A program made the position numbers and the translations under genes. Below the pieces are notes generated by a model. The model was not told the origin of the DNA and searched no databases. It saw nothing but the letters and a program-made list of their open reading frames with translations. This document shows positions 1-8,651 of a DNA stretch of 24,297 bases, piece after piece; position 1 is the stretch's first letter; each line of letters starts with the position of its first letter. Source of the stretch: an uncultured Bacteroidales bacterium (GTDB taxonomy: Bacteria; Bacteroidota; Bacteroidia; Bacteroidales; Paludibacteraceae); the NCBI GenBank assembly GCA_934716995.1, contig CAKUYO010000029.1, positions 1 to 24,297 on the forward strand. Reading direction: 5' to 3'.

Positions 1-77
1 GCAAGAAGGCTCCTGAGGTTTGCCCAGTATGCGACCATCCACAGAGCTACTTCGAGGTAAGAGCCGAAAACTGGTAA
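1..77 (+). CDS. rbr: Rubrerythrin, C-terminal fragment (rubredoxin-like domain)
   Basis: Frame 3 from base 3 reads KKAPEVCPVCDHPQSYFEVR and ends AENW before TAA at 75-77. The CPVC pair is the second half of the four-cysteine rubredoxin-like iron site, and the downstream HPQSYFEV context is typical of rubrerythrin C-termini. Rubrerythrins are non-haem iron peroxidases that detoxify hydrogen peroxide in the cytoplasm of anaerobes. The ferritin-like di-iron domain and the start lie outside the window, so only the rubredoxin end can be judged. The gene is convergent with the fimbrial operon, with a hairpin between them. Confidence 0.85.
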   Translation, partial: KKAPEVCPVCDHPQSYFEVRAENW

Positions 78-116
78 ACGTGAGCTTAGAAATCCTAAAC
101 TAAGTATAAAAAAAAC

Positions 117-158
117 AAAGGAGGATATGCACGACTCGTTGGATGCATATCCTCCTTT
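117..158 (-). terminator. Strong hairpin terminator closing the minus-strand operon
   Basis: Perfect 15-bp inverted repeat: arms 117-131 (AAAGGAGGATATGCA) and 144-158, loop of 12. On the minus strand the hairpin is followed by a run of eight T (A-run at 108-115 on the plus strand), a canonical intrinsic terminator for transcription arriving from the TPR gene. On the plus strand there is only a short T stretch inside the arm, so it may also stop rubrerythrin transcription, less certainly. Confidence 0.85.
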
Positions 159-202
159 ATAGTATAGAGTATGTATGTCAGAATCATATATGGTGCTATG
201 CG

Positions 203-1873
203 TCAGCAACCCTTTATGGTGCTCATTCTGTTGAACAGGTCGAGCAACTTCTTTGATTTGGCATCTTCGGGATTTATTGCCAAAATCTTGCGGCAATAGA
301 CCTTGCACTTTGATATGGCAGAGCTACAATACTTGCCGTTGCGTTCGCCTGTCTGTATAAAGTAGCTACGCAGATAGTCGCACATGCTTTGGTATATTCC
401 CATGTTTCCGGCATCGAGCTGATCCTCTTCGCCAAGTGATTCGTATAGAACTTCAGCTTTTGTTGCCATCAGGTATCCATTATTGTTTCCTGTCACAGAG
501 TCAAGTTCCGATACGGCAAGCTTCCAGCGCTGATAGTATGAGTACATTCTGTTTTCTTCAGATATTATACCCACCTGTTCGAAAGCAGAGTCGGCAGCCA
601 TAAAGAGTTTAGTCTTTTCTTCGCCAAAGCTTTCAAGAGCGAAATCTGAATATAGCTTAGCCAAAGAGTTGTAGTGCACCACCGACAACTTATTATCTGC
701 TTTTGCCATTTCTATCCATTTCTTATTCTCAGCTATGGCATCCTCGTATAGTCCTGCGTCGGCATACATGTTGATGATAGTACGCATATATTGGTTACCC
801 TCACCAAACTTAGTACCAGGCACATTGTTTTTCAAGTTTTCAGCCCATATATCATAAGCCTTATGATACATCTCAGCTGCCTTCTTCAGATTGTTTTTCT
901 TCTGGTATGCTGTAGCCGCATTAGTATAGTCGAGCGAGTGGAATCGAATGGTGTCGCTAATGCTAAACAGTTTGTTTGCCAAAGCTATAGCTTCATCATA
1001 TTTCTTTCCCTGTGTACTTGAATAAAGTGCAACCTTCAGGATGTTGACGTTATTAGGAAATTTCTCCATACCGCCTTTAGCCAAGTCGTATGCTCTATCA
1101 TATTCTCCATTTTCGAATAGTGAGAAGGCAAAGTCGAAGTAGTCGATGCTATCCATCTTTTGCACATCAGTCTGTTCGTATAGATTTCTTTGGAAAGCCG
1201 ACCATCTTGCATATCCGCCGGCAAATGGAATATCGTTGTCAGTCCATTCCTTATACACCTTCTTACATATTCTTGCCATGGCAAGATTAGCAGGGTAGGA
1301 AGGAACCACTCCGTTTATCTCTTTCATTTTATTCAGCGAGTTTACTGTGTCTCTATGTTCGAGCAGAGTCTTGGCATATTCAATATAGCAATCAGGTGCA
1401 GCCGGGTTAGCCTTTATTCCACGCTCATACCATTGCAGCGCCTTTGCCGTATCATTGCGTTCAGGGTCGTTATCCACAATCTGCATCTCTCCTCCACGAA
1501 TATAGGCAGGCATATATTTAGGGTCAGCCTCAATAGCTCGCTCTATATATTTGTATGCGTGTAGAGTATCTAACGAATAATAGTTCCAATACGGATTATT
1601 AGGAATCTTGTAGTAGTGGTAATATGCTTTAGCTATGCCCACAGCCAATTCTGCATTCTTCTTATCCTTGTTCCATATCTCTTCCACAAAAGCGTTGACA
1701 ACACCCTTACGTTCGATAAGGTGCTTACGGATTATAGTATCCACAGCAGCTATCGTAGCTTTTGTTTCCACAGCCTTGGAATATTTCTGTGCATAGGCAG
1801 GCGTAGCCCACATCGATGTGAGCACAGCTGCTGCCGATATTAGCAGAGTCTTGAAAACATTAGTCTTGTTCAT
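203..1873 (-). CDS. Exported tetratricopeptide-repeat protein, last gene of the fimbrial cluster
   Basis: 556 residues. A Sec signal peptide (residues 1-28, ending TPAYA before Q29) predicts a periplasmic or envelope location; there is no lipobox. The rest is alpha-helical with several TPR-like helix pairs: about 106-133 (AIEADPKYMPAYIRGGE), 142-170 (ALQWYERGIKANPAAPDCYI), 259-286, 293-312 and 326-347. TPRs mediate protein-protein contacts. The start is 6 bp downstream of the stop of the barrel gene, so it is probably cotranscribed with the OmpA-like and barrel genes, and the terminator at 117-158 follows it. Inference: a periplasmic scaffold or chaperone for the surface apparatus encoded upstream. 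T9SS and other Bacteroidota envelope machines also use TPR subunits, but no specific family such as PorW was recognised. No catalytic motif was seen. Confidence 0.8.
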   Translation of the reverse strand: MNKTNVFKTLLISAAAVLTSMWATPAYAQKYSKAVETKATIAAVDTIIRKHLIERKGVVNAFVEEIWNKDKKNAELAVGIAKAYYHYYKIPNNPYWNYYSLDTLHAYKYIERAIEADPKYMPAYIRGGEMQIVDNDPERNDTAKALQWYERGIKANPAAPDCYIEYAKTLLEHRDTVNSLNKMKEINGVVPSYPANLAMARICKKVYKEWTDNDIPFAGGYARWSAFQRNLYEQTDVQKMDSIDYFDFAFSLFENGEYDRAYDLAKGGMEKFPNNVNILKVALYSSTQGKKYDEAIALANKLFSISDTIRFHSLDYTNAATAYQKKNNLKKAAEMYHKAYDIWAENLKNNVPGTKFGEGNQYMRTIINMYADAGLYEDAIAENKKWIEMAKADNKLSVVHYNSLAKLYSDFALESFGEEKTKLFMAADSAFEQVGIISEENRMYSYYQRWKLAVSELDSVTGNNNGYLMATKAEVLYESLGEEDQLDAGNMGIYQSMCDYLRSYFIQTGERNGKYCSSAISKCKVYCRKILAINPEDAKSKKLLDLFNRMSTIKGC

Positions 1874-1879
1874 AGTAAC

Positions 1880-3988
1880 TTAAAAATTATATTGCACACC
1901 AAGGTTCAGAGTCTCTACATATTTCACTTTCATGAAGTCTATACCTTCCAGCTCTTTTGTTCCCATCCAGTAGAATGTAGGTGTAAACCATGCCGAGATA
2001 TTCTTAGTGAAGTTAGCTCTAAGTCTCACACCAGCATTAAAGGTTACAAACGATTCGCTGTTGCCTTTAGATATAGGTTCAATAAAATGGTTTTCCTGCA
2101 GACGTTCAGCAGCTGTCAACTTCACGTCGCTTGACATAGCAAGTGAGAAGGCAGGACCAGCAAAGGCATCGAATTCAAACATTCTTCCTTCCTTGCTTGG
2201 ACCATAGAGCAATTCTGTGATGTTGGCAACATAGTTTGCAGATATGAAGCCATAGTTGTACTTATAGTCCATAAGTCCATTCTTCTTCACTCTCAAGTAG
2301 TCGTTGTCAGGATATTCGTTGTTGCAATCCCAGTAGTAGCCTCTTAGGCTGTTAGATATCGACACATACTCGAAAGCTGCCTCCACCGACGAAATGCTGT
2401 TTAGCTTATAGTCTACGAAAGCTCTACCATTGTAGTTTATCTTAGCCTTATCGTTGTTGTTTTGTTTTGTGATAAAGAAGTTCATACCTCCACCAACACC
2501 TACCGACAGCCTACCTGCCAAGTCTGTGCTTTCGCCCGAAGGCTTATAGTTCTTTATGCCATGGTTTTGCAATCTCAAACCAATGTTGATGGTGAAATAG
2601 TCGTCCGAATACACCTTGTTGGCATCATAGTTAGAGTAGGGGATATAATACTCCGTAAAGGCATAGCGAGGTTCTACGAATACCGACAAGCCCTGTCCCA
2701 ATCGTGCCCATAGGTTTACACCTGCGGTATACGACTCTGAGTGGCAGCTCAGTCGTTGCTCATTATTCTTTATTATCCATCCCAGTTCGCCACCAGCCAC
2801 GATATACATACCGAATCTGTCGTTCCAGTCGAAGTCTTTCTTAAATCCGAAAGGATTAAACATCGCCTCCAGTCGTCCACCGAAGTATATGTTATGGCGG
2901 TTGGTAAGATATTCTGGTTTATATGCAGTGCTGCTCTTCATCACGTCTTTCATCCATGTTGTCTGACGTGCAGAGCCTGTTAGTCGCAAACCTATCACAG
3001 GCGAGAACCACTTGCCTACAGATATTGTTGTCTCCAATCCCTTAGAGTCCATAAGGCTTACTTTTGGCGACTTCGACAAACACAAGCCGTTCGAAACTTC
3101 CACAAACCAAGGTTGTGCCCAGCGCGATGGGGTAGAGTCGTTGAGCATATATTTAGTATTCTCAAACGACTTCAATATACGGAATCTACTCTCACGCGAC
3201 AAGTTGTTCTTAATATAATATATGTACGAGAAGTTCACACCATAGTACATATCATTTTTTCTCCAGTTTCTTGTCTCGCTCAAGTCCATAGCGTCGCTAC
3301 CGATACCCAAATATGGTTCTATGGCAATATATCCGTGTGGACCAGTATAGAATTTTCCTTGCACTCCCACATGCACATCCAGAGCCGATCCCTTTCTCTT
3401 ATCTCCCAGTTCCGACATTCTGAATCCCACACCAGCTATTGCTGATACATTGAGCAGACGCGAAGGATTGTAGCCATAGAAATACGACGACAGACTATAC
3501 ATATAGTCGGCATTAACGCCGAAAGTCTTAAATAGCGAGTTAGTGCCATGCAGATATCCCCATCCGCCATTAAACGATAGGCGTGCGCTATTGAGCTTAT
3601 CAAACTGATTGCCCACACCAATACGGATTTTAGATAGAGGCTTAAACTTATAGCTACTTACAGGAGCGCTGAGCTGTTCGAAGCCATAGCCAGCATCGAA
3701 GAACAAGTGGTCATACCAATTATTCTTAAACGATTCGCCTTGGTTTATGTATCTCTTGTCCATCACATATTCCATGGCGCTACGTGCTCCCTTGTCTCTT
3801 GCCTCATTCTTTCGGGTAAACTGCGAAGAGTCGCGGGCTTCTCTTTCATCTTCAAAGAAACCATAAGGAATGGTATCTGGCACCTGTGTCAAGTAGCTTG
3901 GTACCATTCCGCTGCGAGCTTCAGCAGTGCTACCCACCATAAAGAGGATGGCGCAAGAAGCTAAACGTTTTATTATCTTTTGGTTCAT
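1880..3988 (-). CDS. Outer-membrane protein with three tandem beta-barrel-like units
   Basis: 702 residues. A signal peptide (about 1-24, cleavage near AEA) and a terminal Phe (GVQYNF) fit an outer-membrane beta-barrel protein. Reading the alternating hydrophobic strands gives three homologous-looking units of about 200 residues: roughly 91-262, 290-480 and 490-702. Each has an opening strand (YDHLFFDAGYGF; QPWFVEVSNGLC; GRLSVGVGGGMNF), a matching middle block (VSAIAGVGF; MYIVAGGELGW; EFDAFAGPAF), a block ending in a Pro-containing strand (IAIEPYLGI; VFVEPRYAF; AWFTPTFYW) and a closing strand (YYGVNFSYIYYI; YFTINIGLRLQNH; ETLNLGVQYNF). The gene starts 8 bp after the OmpA-like gene stops and ends 6 bp before the TPR gene. 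A named family is not recognised. It could be three small barrels in one chain or one large barrel; in context, a pore or platform for fimbrial assembly is plausible but inferred. Confidence 0.75.
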   Translation of the reverse strand: MNQKIIKRLASCAILFMVGSTAEARSGMVPSYLTQVPDTIPYGFFEDEREARDSSQFTRKNEARDKGARSAMEYVMDKRYINQGESFKNNWYDHLFFDAGYGFEQLSAPVSSYKFKPLSKIRIGVGNQFDKLNSARLSFNGGWGYLHGTNSLFKTFGVNADYMYSLSSYFYGYNPSRLLNVSAIAGVGFRMSELGDKRKGSALDVHVGVQGKFYTGPHGYIAIEPYLGIGSDAMDLSETRNWRKNDMYYGVNFSYIYYIKNNLSRESRFRILKSFENTKYMLNDSTPSRWAQPWFVEVSNGLCLSKSPKVSLMDSKGLETTISVGKWFSPVIGLRLTGSARQTTWMKDVMKSSTAYKPEYLTNRHNIYFGGRLEAMFNPFGFKKDFDWNDRFGMYIVAGGELGWIIKNNEQRLSCHSESYTAGVNLWARLGQGLSVFVEPRYAFTEYYIPYSNYDANKVYSDDYFTINIGLRLQNHGIKNYKPSGESTDLAGRLSVGVGGGMNFFITKQNNNDKAKINYNGRAFVDYKLNSISSVEAAFEYVSISNSLRGYYWDCNNEYPDNDYLRVKKNGLMDYKYNYGFISANYVANITELLYGPSKEGRMFEFDAFAGPAFSLAMSSDVKLTAAERLQENHFIEPISKGNSESFVTFNAGVRLRANFTKNISAWFTPTFYWMGTKELEGIDFMKVKYVETLNLGVQYNF

Positions 3989-3996
3989 ATATATTT

Positions 3997-6663
3997 CTAT
4001 TTGTTTTCCTGGTTTGCGTTCTTGTTGTCGTCGGCAGCGTTTTGGGTATTGTCGTTAGCAGCATTCTGAGAGTTCTCAGTTGTTGCTTCCTGAGTTGTGG
4101 CATTGCTGTCTGTTGCTGCAGGTTCATCAGCCACTTCGTCTTCAATAATACCAAGTTCGTGCATCACCTCAATGCGGCGTTTGTCATCGCGACGTTTCAG
4201 GAGTTTAAACAAGCGCTCATACTCAGGTACATCTTTTCTCAAGTATTTATATTTCTTGCGAAGTTCGTCGCCTATCTGTCCGTCTCTGTAGTAGAGCTTT
4301 AGATATTCAGGTTGCATTTTGAAGCAATGATGGAAATATGCAAGATAGTGTCTAACCTCTTTACTATCCATATCAAAGTCATCGCCCATGTCATACATGC
4401 CTAAGTTGTCGTCTACAGCCAATGAGTCTGCCACAGCAGCCGTAGTGTCCTCATATTCCTGTAGGTTAGGCTGAGCCTCGTTGGCTTTTCTCGACCAAAG
4501 TATACCCTTCAGATACCATTTCTTTGGGTTGTTGTCGTCTAACAGGTCTACATAGTCTTCAGCCTCTTGCGGAGTCGACCATTCTGGTATCTCAGTATAT
4601 AGTATAGCCTTGTTTTCATCGCTCAGACTGAGCACATAGTCTTTAGCTCTTTTCAGCTTCACCTCCTGCTCAGCAGTCAGCTCCTTTCCGTATAGGCTAC
4701 GTATGTTCATAAAGTTCTCCAAGCGCTCCATTCCAGGCAGAGTCTTGTTTTCCGACTTCAGCCATTCAAATATAGACAGAGCGTCGCTAAACTTCTGCAT
4801 CTGATAATACGACATAGCTTGTGTCAACAGCAAGTCGCGGCGGTTGAGCTTTACAGGAATACCTTCAAAGTTCTTAAACACCTCAATACCGATACTGTCG
4901 CTTGGGTCAGTACGCAGATATGGCTTCAGCATCAGTGTGTCAGCCATGCCGAGTCGCTGTTGCAGACGTTGCATCTGGTTAAGGATGTATGGCGACAATC
5001 GGTCAACAAACCAAGTAGGGTTTTTCTTCAGCTCCTTGTAGGCAAGGATGGTGATAGAGTCTACATCTGTGCTGTCTTGAATGTTGCTGAACAGGTTGTA
5101 GAAGTCACCACTCGAGAAGTGCTTCTTGCCCTGCAAGTAGTCTCTCTTGTTGTTGTGCCATTCGTCTACCACCTCTTCCGAAGTAAACACTCGCTCAATG
5201 ATGTAGCTATACGAGCATTGCATCATTCGCTGGTTTGTCAATATTGTCTGTATGGTGTCTGAACCATAATATGGCAATTTCTGAATTGTGCGGAATAGCG
5301 CCACATCATTCTTTTCGCCTATGCTCTCTATGATGCCTCTAATCTCGTTGGCTTGAGCCTTCATTCCGCGGTTTTCCAATGAGTCAGCCACATCGCTCCA
5401 TGTGTAAACCTTATAGTCGCTACTCAACTGTTGTCGACGAGGCAGATAGTTTACTATCATGTTTCGTGCCACACCAGCTCTCTCCTTCGCCAACTGTATG
5501 TTCTTTGCCAGCGAACCATCAGGCGAAGCACCACCGATAATCTTTGGTGATACCAGTCGGTCGCCATACGAGCGAAGCTCCTTAATCAAGTTGTCGCGGT
5601 TCACATAGTTCAGCGAGTCGTCCTTCAATATCGACTTACCAGTAACAAATCTCAAGTCGAGCTTTGTGTTTACGTCGTGAGTGTTTATTTCCGCTGTTTC
5701 CTGAAACTCTGCCGATAGTTCCATCTCTGGAATAGCAGCCTGGAAGTTCAAAAACTTAAAAGGTCTAAGCTTCAGACATGTGCCACCAAAGAATCCACTT
5801 GTCAAAGGGCGGTTATAATCTTCAATAGAGTAAGCCCAGTCGCCACGATAATCTTTATTGCGGTCTGGTTTGCGATATACTATACGAGTATTTATCAGCA
5901 TCTGACCATCCGATGTGCTGTCGAGTTCGGCATAGCTACCTTTGTAAGCCACCGCTAAAGAGTCTTTATGAAAATAGTCGTAGTCTTTTCTTCTATCTTG
6001 CAGTTCATGATATTCAGGACCTTCAAACACCACAGGCGTACAATAGTCTATTGTATCCTCAGTTTGGCAGTCCATAGCATCGCATTGCAATATCAGTCGG
6101 CTGTTGTCAGTGAAATATCCTTTGTTTAGAGGCATCGAGATAGTAAACACCTCGTTGCCATCACCAGTGTCGAGACCCATCACACGTCCCTTCACCTTGT
6201 TCTTTGCATTTACGTTCACCACTCCGATAGCGTTAGAATATTCCAACGACTCGAAGTTAGTTTGTCCTGGCTTAATTTCGAAAACCTCGATACCGTTTTC
6301 TGCATCCTCATGCAAACAGAGAATGGCGAAGCCCACTCGTGAGCGCTGACCAAACACACCATTAGGGCGAATTCTCAATCCCTTTTGTTTTTTGAAGTTT
6401 TCTACAGCCTTTTCGTCGTTTTTGTTTATTCGCTTAAATTCATCTTTAATGCGATATGCCATATCTGCAGGCACACAAGCATACCATGCTCTTACAGCAG
6501 TCTTTTTGGCGTCGGCTTTCAGTGGAGTGCCAGGCTTAGGCTTCATACCGTCTACAGAGTAAGCACGGCAAGTCACACGGAAATCTTCAGTCACAGTATT
6601 CTCTTCCTGTGCCAGCATTCCCAATGGTAGCAAACCAAAAAGTAAAAGCAAAATATGTTTCAT
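3997..6663 (-). CDS. Large exported protein with an internal OmpA-like domain (fimbrial-locus type)
   Basis: 888 residues with a signal peptide (1-18, cleavage before QEENT). An OmpA-like peptidoglycan-binding fold is recognisable at about 334-410: a strand LDLRFVTGKS, then GGASPDGSLAKNIQLAKERA, where D382, N388, L391 and R395 correspond to the conserved ligand-binding and helix residues. The N-terminal third is probably beta-rich. Residues about 480-840 look helical with some TPR-like character. The tail after about 842 is low-complexity Asn/Ala/Thr/Asp. OmpA-like proteins next to DUF3575 and fimbrillin genes are a known arrangement in Bacteroidales fimbrial loci, but those are usually nearer 400-500 residues, so this one is long. 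Probable role: tethering the surface structure to the cell wall. The gene starts 16 bp after the short DUF3575 gene. No lipobox was seen. Confidence 0.75.
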   Translation of the reverse strand: MKHILLLLFGLLPLGMLAQEENTVTEDFRVTCRAYSVDGMKPKPGTPLKADAKKTAVRAWYACVPADMAYRIKDEFKRINKNDEKAVENFKKQKGLRIRPNGVFGQRSRVGFAILCLHEDAENGIEVFEIKPGQTNFESLEYSNAIGVVNVNAKNKVKGRVMGLDTGDGNEVFTISMPLNKGYFTDNSRLILQCDAMDCQTEDTIDYCTPVVFEGPEYHELQDRRKDYDYFHKDSLAVAYKGSYAELDSTSDGQMLINTRIVYRKPDRNKDYRGDWAYSIEDYNRPLTSGFFGGTCLKLRPFKFLNFQAAIPEMELSAEFQETAEINTHDVNTKLDLRFVTGKSILKDDSLNYVNRDNLIKELRSYGDRLVSPKIIGGASPDGSLAKNIQLAKERAGVARNMIVNYLPRRQQLSSDYKVYTWSDVADSLENRGMKAQANEIRGIIESIGEKNDVALFRTIQKLPYYGSDTIQTILTNQRMMQCSYSYIIERVFTSEEVVDEWHNNKRDYLQGKKHFSSGDFYNLFSNIQDSTDVDSITILAYKELKKNPTWFVDRLSPYILNQMQRLQQRLGMADTLMLKPYLRTDPSDSIGIEVFKNFEGIPVKLNRRDLLLTQAMSYYQMQKFSDALSIFEWLKSENKTLPGMERLENFMNIRSLYGKELTAEQEVKLKRAKDYVLSLSDENKAILYTEIPEWSTPQEAEDYVDLLDDNNPKKWYLKGILWSRKANEAQPNLQEYEDTTAAVADSLAVDDNLGMYDMGDDFDMDSKEVRHYLAYFHHCFKMQPEYLKLYYRDGQIGDELRKKYKYLRKDVPEYERLFKLLKRRDDKRRIEVMHELGIIEDEVADEPAATDSNATTQEATTENSQNAANDNTQNAADDNKNANQENK

Positions 6664-6679
6664 AGTCCTGTCGCGTTTG

Positions 6680-7255
6680 TTATTTCAGAATATAATGTAC
6701 CGACACACCTATATTTGTAGGCAGCAGCGTATAGCCCGAAGCATTGGTTCGTTCGTTGCCCTCCATATAGTCTTGATTGAAGTGGTCGCCTTCGTAATAT
6801 TCCTTTTGTTTGTATCCTATCACACCAAATCCGGCATGAAAGTCAATGTTGAATCTGCTTGTTATCTTCTTCACATATCCGAAAGTCATTCCCATTCCTA
6901 ATGCCATACCGTCATACACCTTTCCTTTCCAGGTTATGTCGTAGCCACCGCCAATGAGTCCCAAGCCCACGAAGTGCTTGAACATCGGACGACCAGAAAA
7001 ATAATATCTAAACTCAGGCTGTAGGAACATCATCTTCATATCCTTGCCCAAGGGTTTATAGTTGCCCATAAAATCGATAGATATTGTTTTCCTCTCGCCA
7101 ACAACCAGTTCGAAGCCTATGTTGGGAGACATTGTAGCATCGTATACGACATTATTCCTCACAGCAATCATCTGTGCATCCATTTTTTCGATGCCCATAA
7201 TGCTTAGGATAATGACTAATGCTGACTTATATAATATGTGCAGTGAATGTTTCAT
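6680..7255 (-). CDS. DUF3575-type small outer-membrane barrel protein
   Basis: 191 residues with an N-terminal hydrophobic export signal (about 1-27, ending before QMIAV). The mature start, AVRNNVVYDATMSPNIGFEL, matches the hallmark opening of DUF3575 proteins (a short motif like R/KTNLLYDA...PNxGxE). The rest alternates as short amphipathic strands with Gly-rich turns (GLGLIGGGYDITW; GMGMTFGYVKK), consistent with an eight-stranded barrel. DUF3575 members are repeatedly found in fimbrial operons of Bacteroidales; their exact role is not established to my knowledge. This is the second DUF3575 protein in the cluster; the first (13278-14552) is more than twice as long. Its start is 90 bp after the stop of the third fimbrillin gene, across a hairpin, and it leads into the OmpA-like gene. 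Confidence 0.8.
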   Translation of the reverse strand: MKHSLHILYKSALVIILSIMGIEKMDAQMIAVRNNVVYDATMSPNIGFELVVGERKTISIDFMGNYKPLGKDMKMMFLQPEFRYYFSGRPMFKHFVGLGLIGGGYDITWKGKVYDGMALGMGMTFGYVKKITSRFNIDFHAGFGVIGYKQKEYYEGDHFNQDYMEGNERTNASGYTLLPTNIGVSVHYILK

Positions 7256-7290
7256 TGCTTATCGTTATGTTCTTCTTTTTGTTTAGAAAT

Positions 7291-7323
7291 ACCGACAGTG
7301 GCAATATTGTTGCCACTGTCAGT
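7291..7323 (-). promoter_or_regulatory. Intra-operon hairpin between fimbrillin and assembly genes
   Basis: Perfect 11-bp arms GACAGTGGCAA (7294-7304) and TTGCCACTGTC (7310-7320) with a 5-nt loop, extendable by two pairs across one mismatch. It sits 23 bp after the fimbrillin stop. On the minus strand no T-run follows directly, so full termination is unlikely. It may attenuate read-through or protect the upstream fimbrillin mRNA from 3' exonucleases. The stem is seen in the sequence; the function is inferred. Confidence 0.6.
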
Positions 7324-7345
7324 ATGAATTGGTATGTCTAATGGA

Positions 7346-8554
7346 TTAGAGTGTAATACCACCGATAGTGGTGTTGTCCTCTAGCCATTTTTCCAAAGTA
7401 GCATTAAGCTGAATCTCCTTAGGACCGTTGATAGTCATAGTAACTTTGTAAGAAGTACCTGCAGCAAATTCTACGCCATTGGTATTCAAGTCCATAGGGT
7501 ATTCAGGTTCAAAATCCTGACCATCTTTGTTTCTAAGAGTAATCTTAAGCTGATACTTGTAGTCAGGGTTTGTGTCGTAATCAGGCACAGGAATCATAAT
7601 GCCCTGACCGATATTAACCTCATCGTCCTTTACCCAGCATGCTTTGGTCTCATTGGTAGCATCGTAAGCTGTAAACTCTGGCTCAAGACCTTCGCCTGTA
7701 CCTTCAGTTTTAGCCTTTAAGGCCAAGTCTGCTGTAGTGTTCCAATCGAAGTTGATATAACCAGCGTTAGCAGGTGCATCTTTGTCGGCAAGGATAAGAG
7801 TACCCTTAGTAGGAACCTTAACAACCTCAACCTTTGTTACACCCATAGTCTTTGCAGCCTCTTTGTCTTTTCCACCTGGCTTGATAGCAAAGGTGAGGCG
7901 CATTAGCTTGTGAGCGAAGGCTACGGTAGGCACCTTGTCTTCGTTACCCTCCTGACGGAAATAGTATGCACTATATGCGTAAGGAGTGGTCAAATCCTCA
8001 GCTTTACCATAGATGATGTCGGTAGTACCATCAAGGTCTTCAAACATTACGCTAACGCTCTTTTGGTCGTAGTTAATGTTTGCAGCATCCTGTTTTGGAT
8101 AGTAGCCATAGAAAGCATACTTGTGCCAGTTGCCTGTAGGATAGTAATGCTTTTTACCATCAGCCCATGTTAAGATGGTTTTGTTGTTTAAATCGTCCTT
8201 TTCTGTCTTAACTTCAGCATTGTCTACCCATACAGAATATTTATATCCAGCAGAACCCTGTGTATAGTCGATATTGGCTTCATTTGGATTAATATTATTC
8301 TTTGCTATAGCCAAGCAGAAAAGACCCATGTTGTCCAATGTGAAATTCTGCTGAGCATCGCTCTCTACAATAGCTCTGGTGCCTTTGATTTTGCTACCAA
8401 ACTTAATCTCCACATTGCTGTTGGCAATCTGATGACTCCACTGGGTAGATGTCAAAGCGTCAGAAGCGCCATTGTCTGCAAGTTCACTTTCTGATGAACA
8501 AGAAGCCAACAGTGAAGCTCCGATGATACATGGAATAAAAAAGAGTTTCTTCAT
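7346..8554 (-). CDS. Fimbrillin-family lipoprotein (third fimbrillin of the cluster)
   Basis: 402 residues. Signal peptide II with lipobox LLAS-C19, followed by Ser/acidic residues. A TR/A site at residue 60 (KGTRAIVES) matches the place where FimA/Mfa1-type pilins are cut by an Arg-specific protease before polymerisation. The C-terminus has the family signature (SYKVTMTI..., then IQLNATLEKW) close to the end. In characterised type V pilins the N-terminal strand is removed after lipid-mediated transport and the C-terminal strand of one subunit completes the next. The orphan fimbrillin at 21230-22360 is a clear paralogue (shared YKYSVWV and WHKYAFYGYYP). Its start is 97 bp after the stop of the larger fimbrillin. 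Whether it is shaft, tip or accessory subunit cannot be told from sequence alone. Confidence 0.85.
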   Translation of the reverse strand: MKKLFFIPCIIGASLLASCSSESELADNGASDALTSTQWSHQIANSNVEIKFGSKIKGTRAIVESDAQQNFTLDNMGLFCLAIAKNNINPNEANIDYTQGSAGYKYSVWVDNAEVKTEKDDLNNKTILTWADGKKHYYPTGNWHKYAFYGYYPKQDAANINYDQKSVSVMFEDLDGTTDIIYGKAEDLTTPYAYSAYYFRQEGNEDKVPTVAFAHKLMRLTFAIKPGGKDKEAAKTMGVTKVEVVKVPTKGTLILADKDAPANAGYINFDWNTTADLALKAKTEGTGEGLEPEFTAYDATNETKACWVKDDEVNIGQGIMIPVPDYDTNPDYKYQLKITLRNKDGQDFEPEYPMDLNTNGVEFAAGTSYKVTMTINGPKEIQLNATLEKWLEDNTTIGGITL

Positions 8555-8592
8555 ATTTTAATACGTGAAAGTATTTTTTTTAGAGGGGTCGT

Positions 8593-8619
8593 ATAGGTGG
8601 GCTGTAGCAGCCCACCTAT
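8593..8619 (-). promoter_or_regulatory. Intra-operon hairpin between two fimbrillin genes
   Basis: Perfect 12-bp arms ATAGGTGGGCTG (8593-8604) and CAGCCCACCTAT (8608-8619) with a 3-nt loop, in the 97-bp gap between fimbrillin genes. No T-run follows on the minus strand (an A-rich stretch does), so it is not a classical terminator. A role in mRNA processing, stability or setting the ratio of the two pilins is the likely reading. Confidence 0.6.
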
Positions 8620-8651
8620 TTGTTCATATAAAGTTTGTTTCTAATAACAGA

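Noticed and set aside
3952..3961. LASC lipobox-like sequence in the triple-barrel protein
   Set aside because: It lies at residues 9-12, before the hydrophobic core of the signal peptide, so it cannot be a lipoprotein cleavage site.
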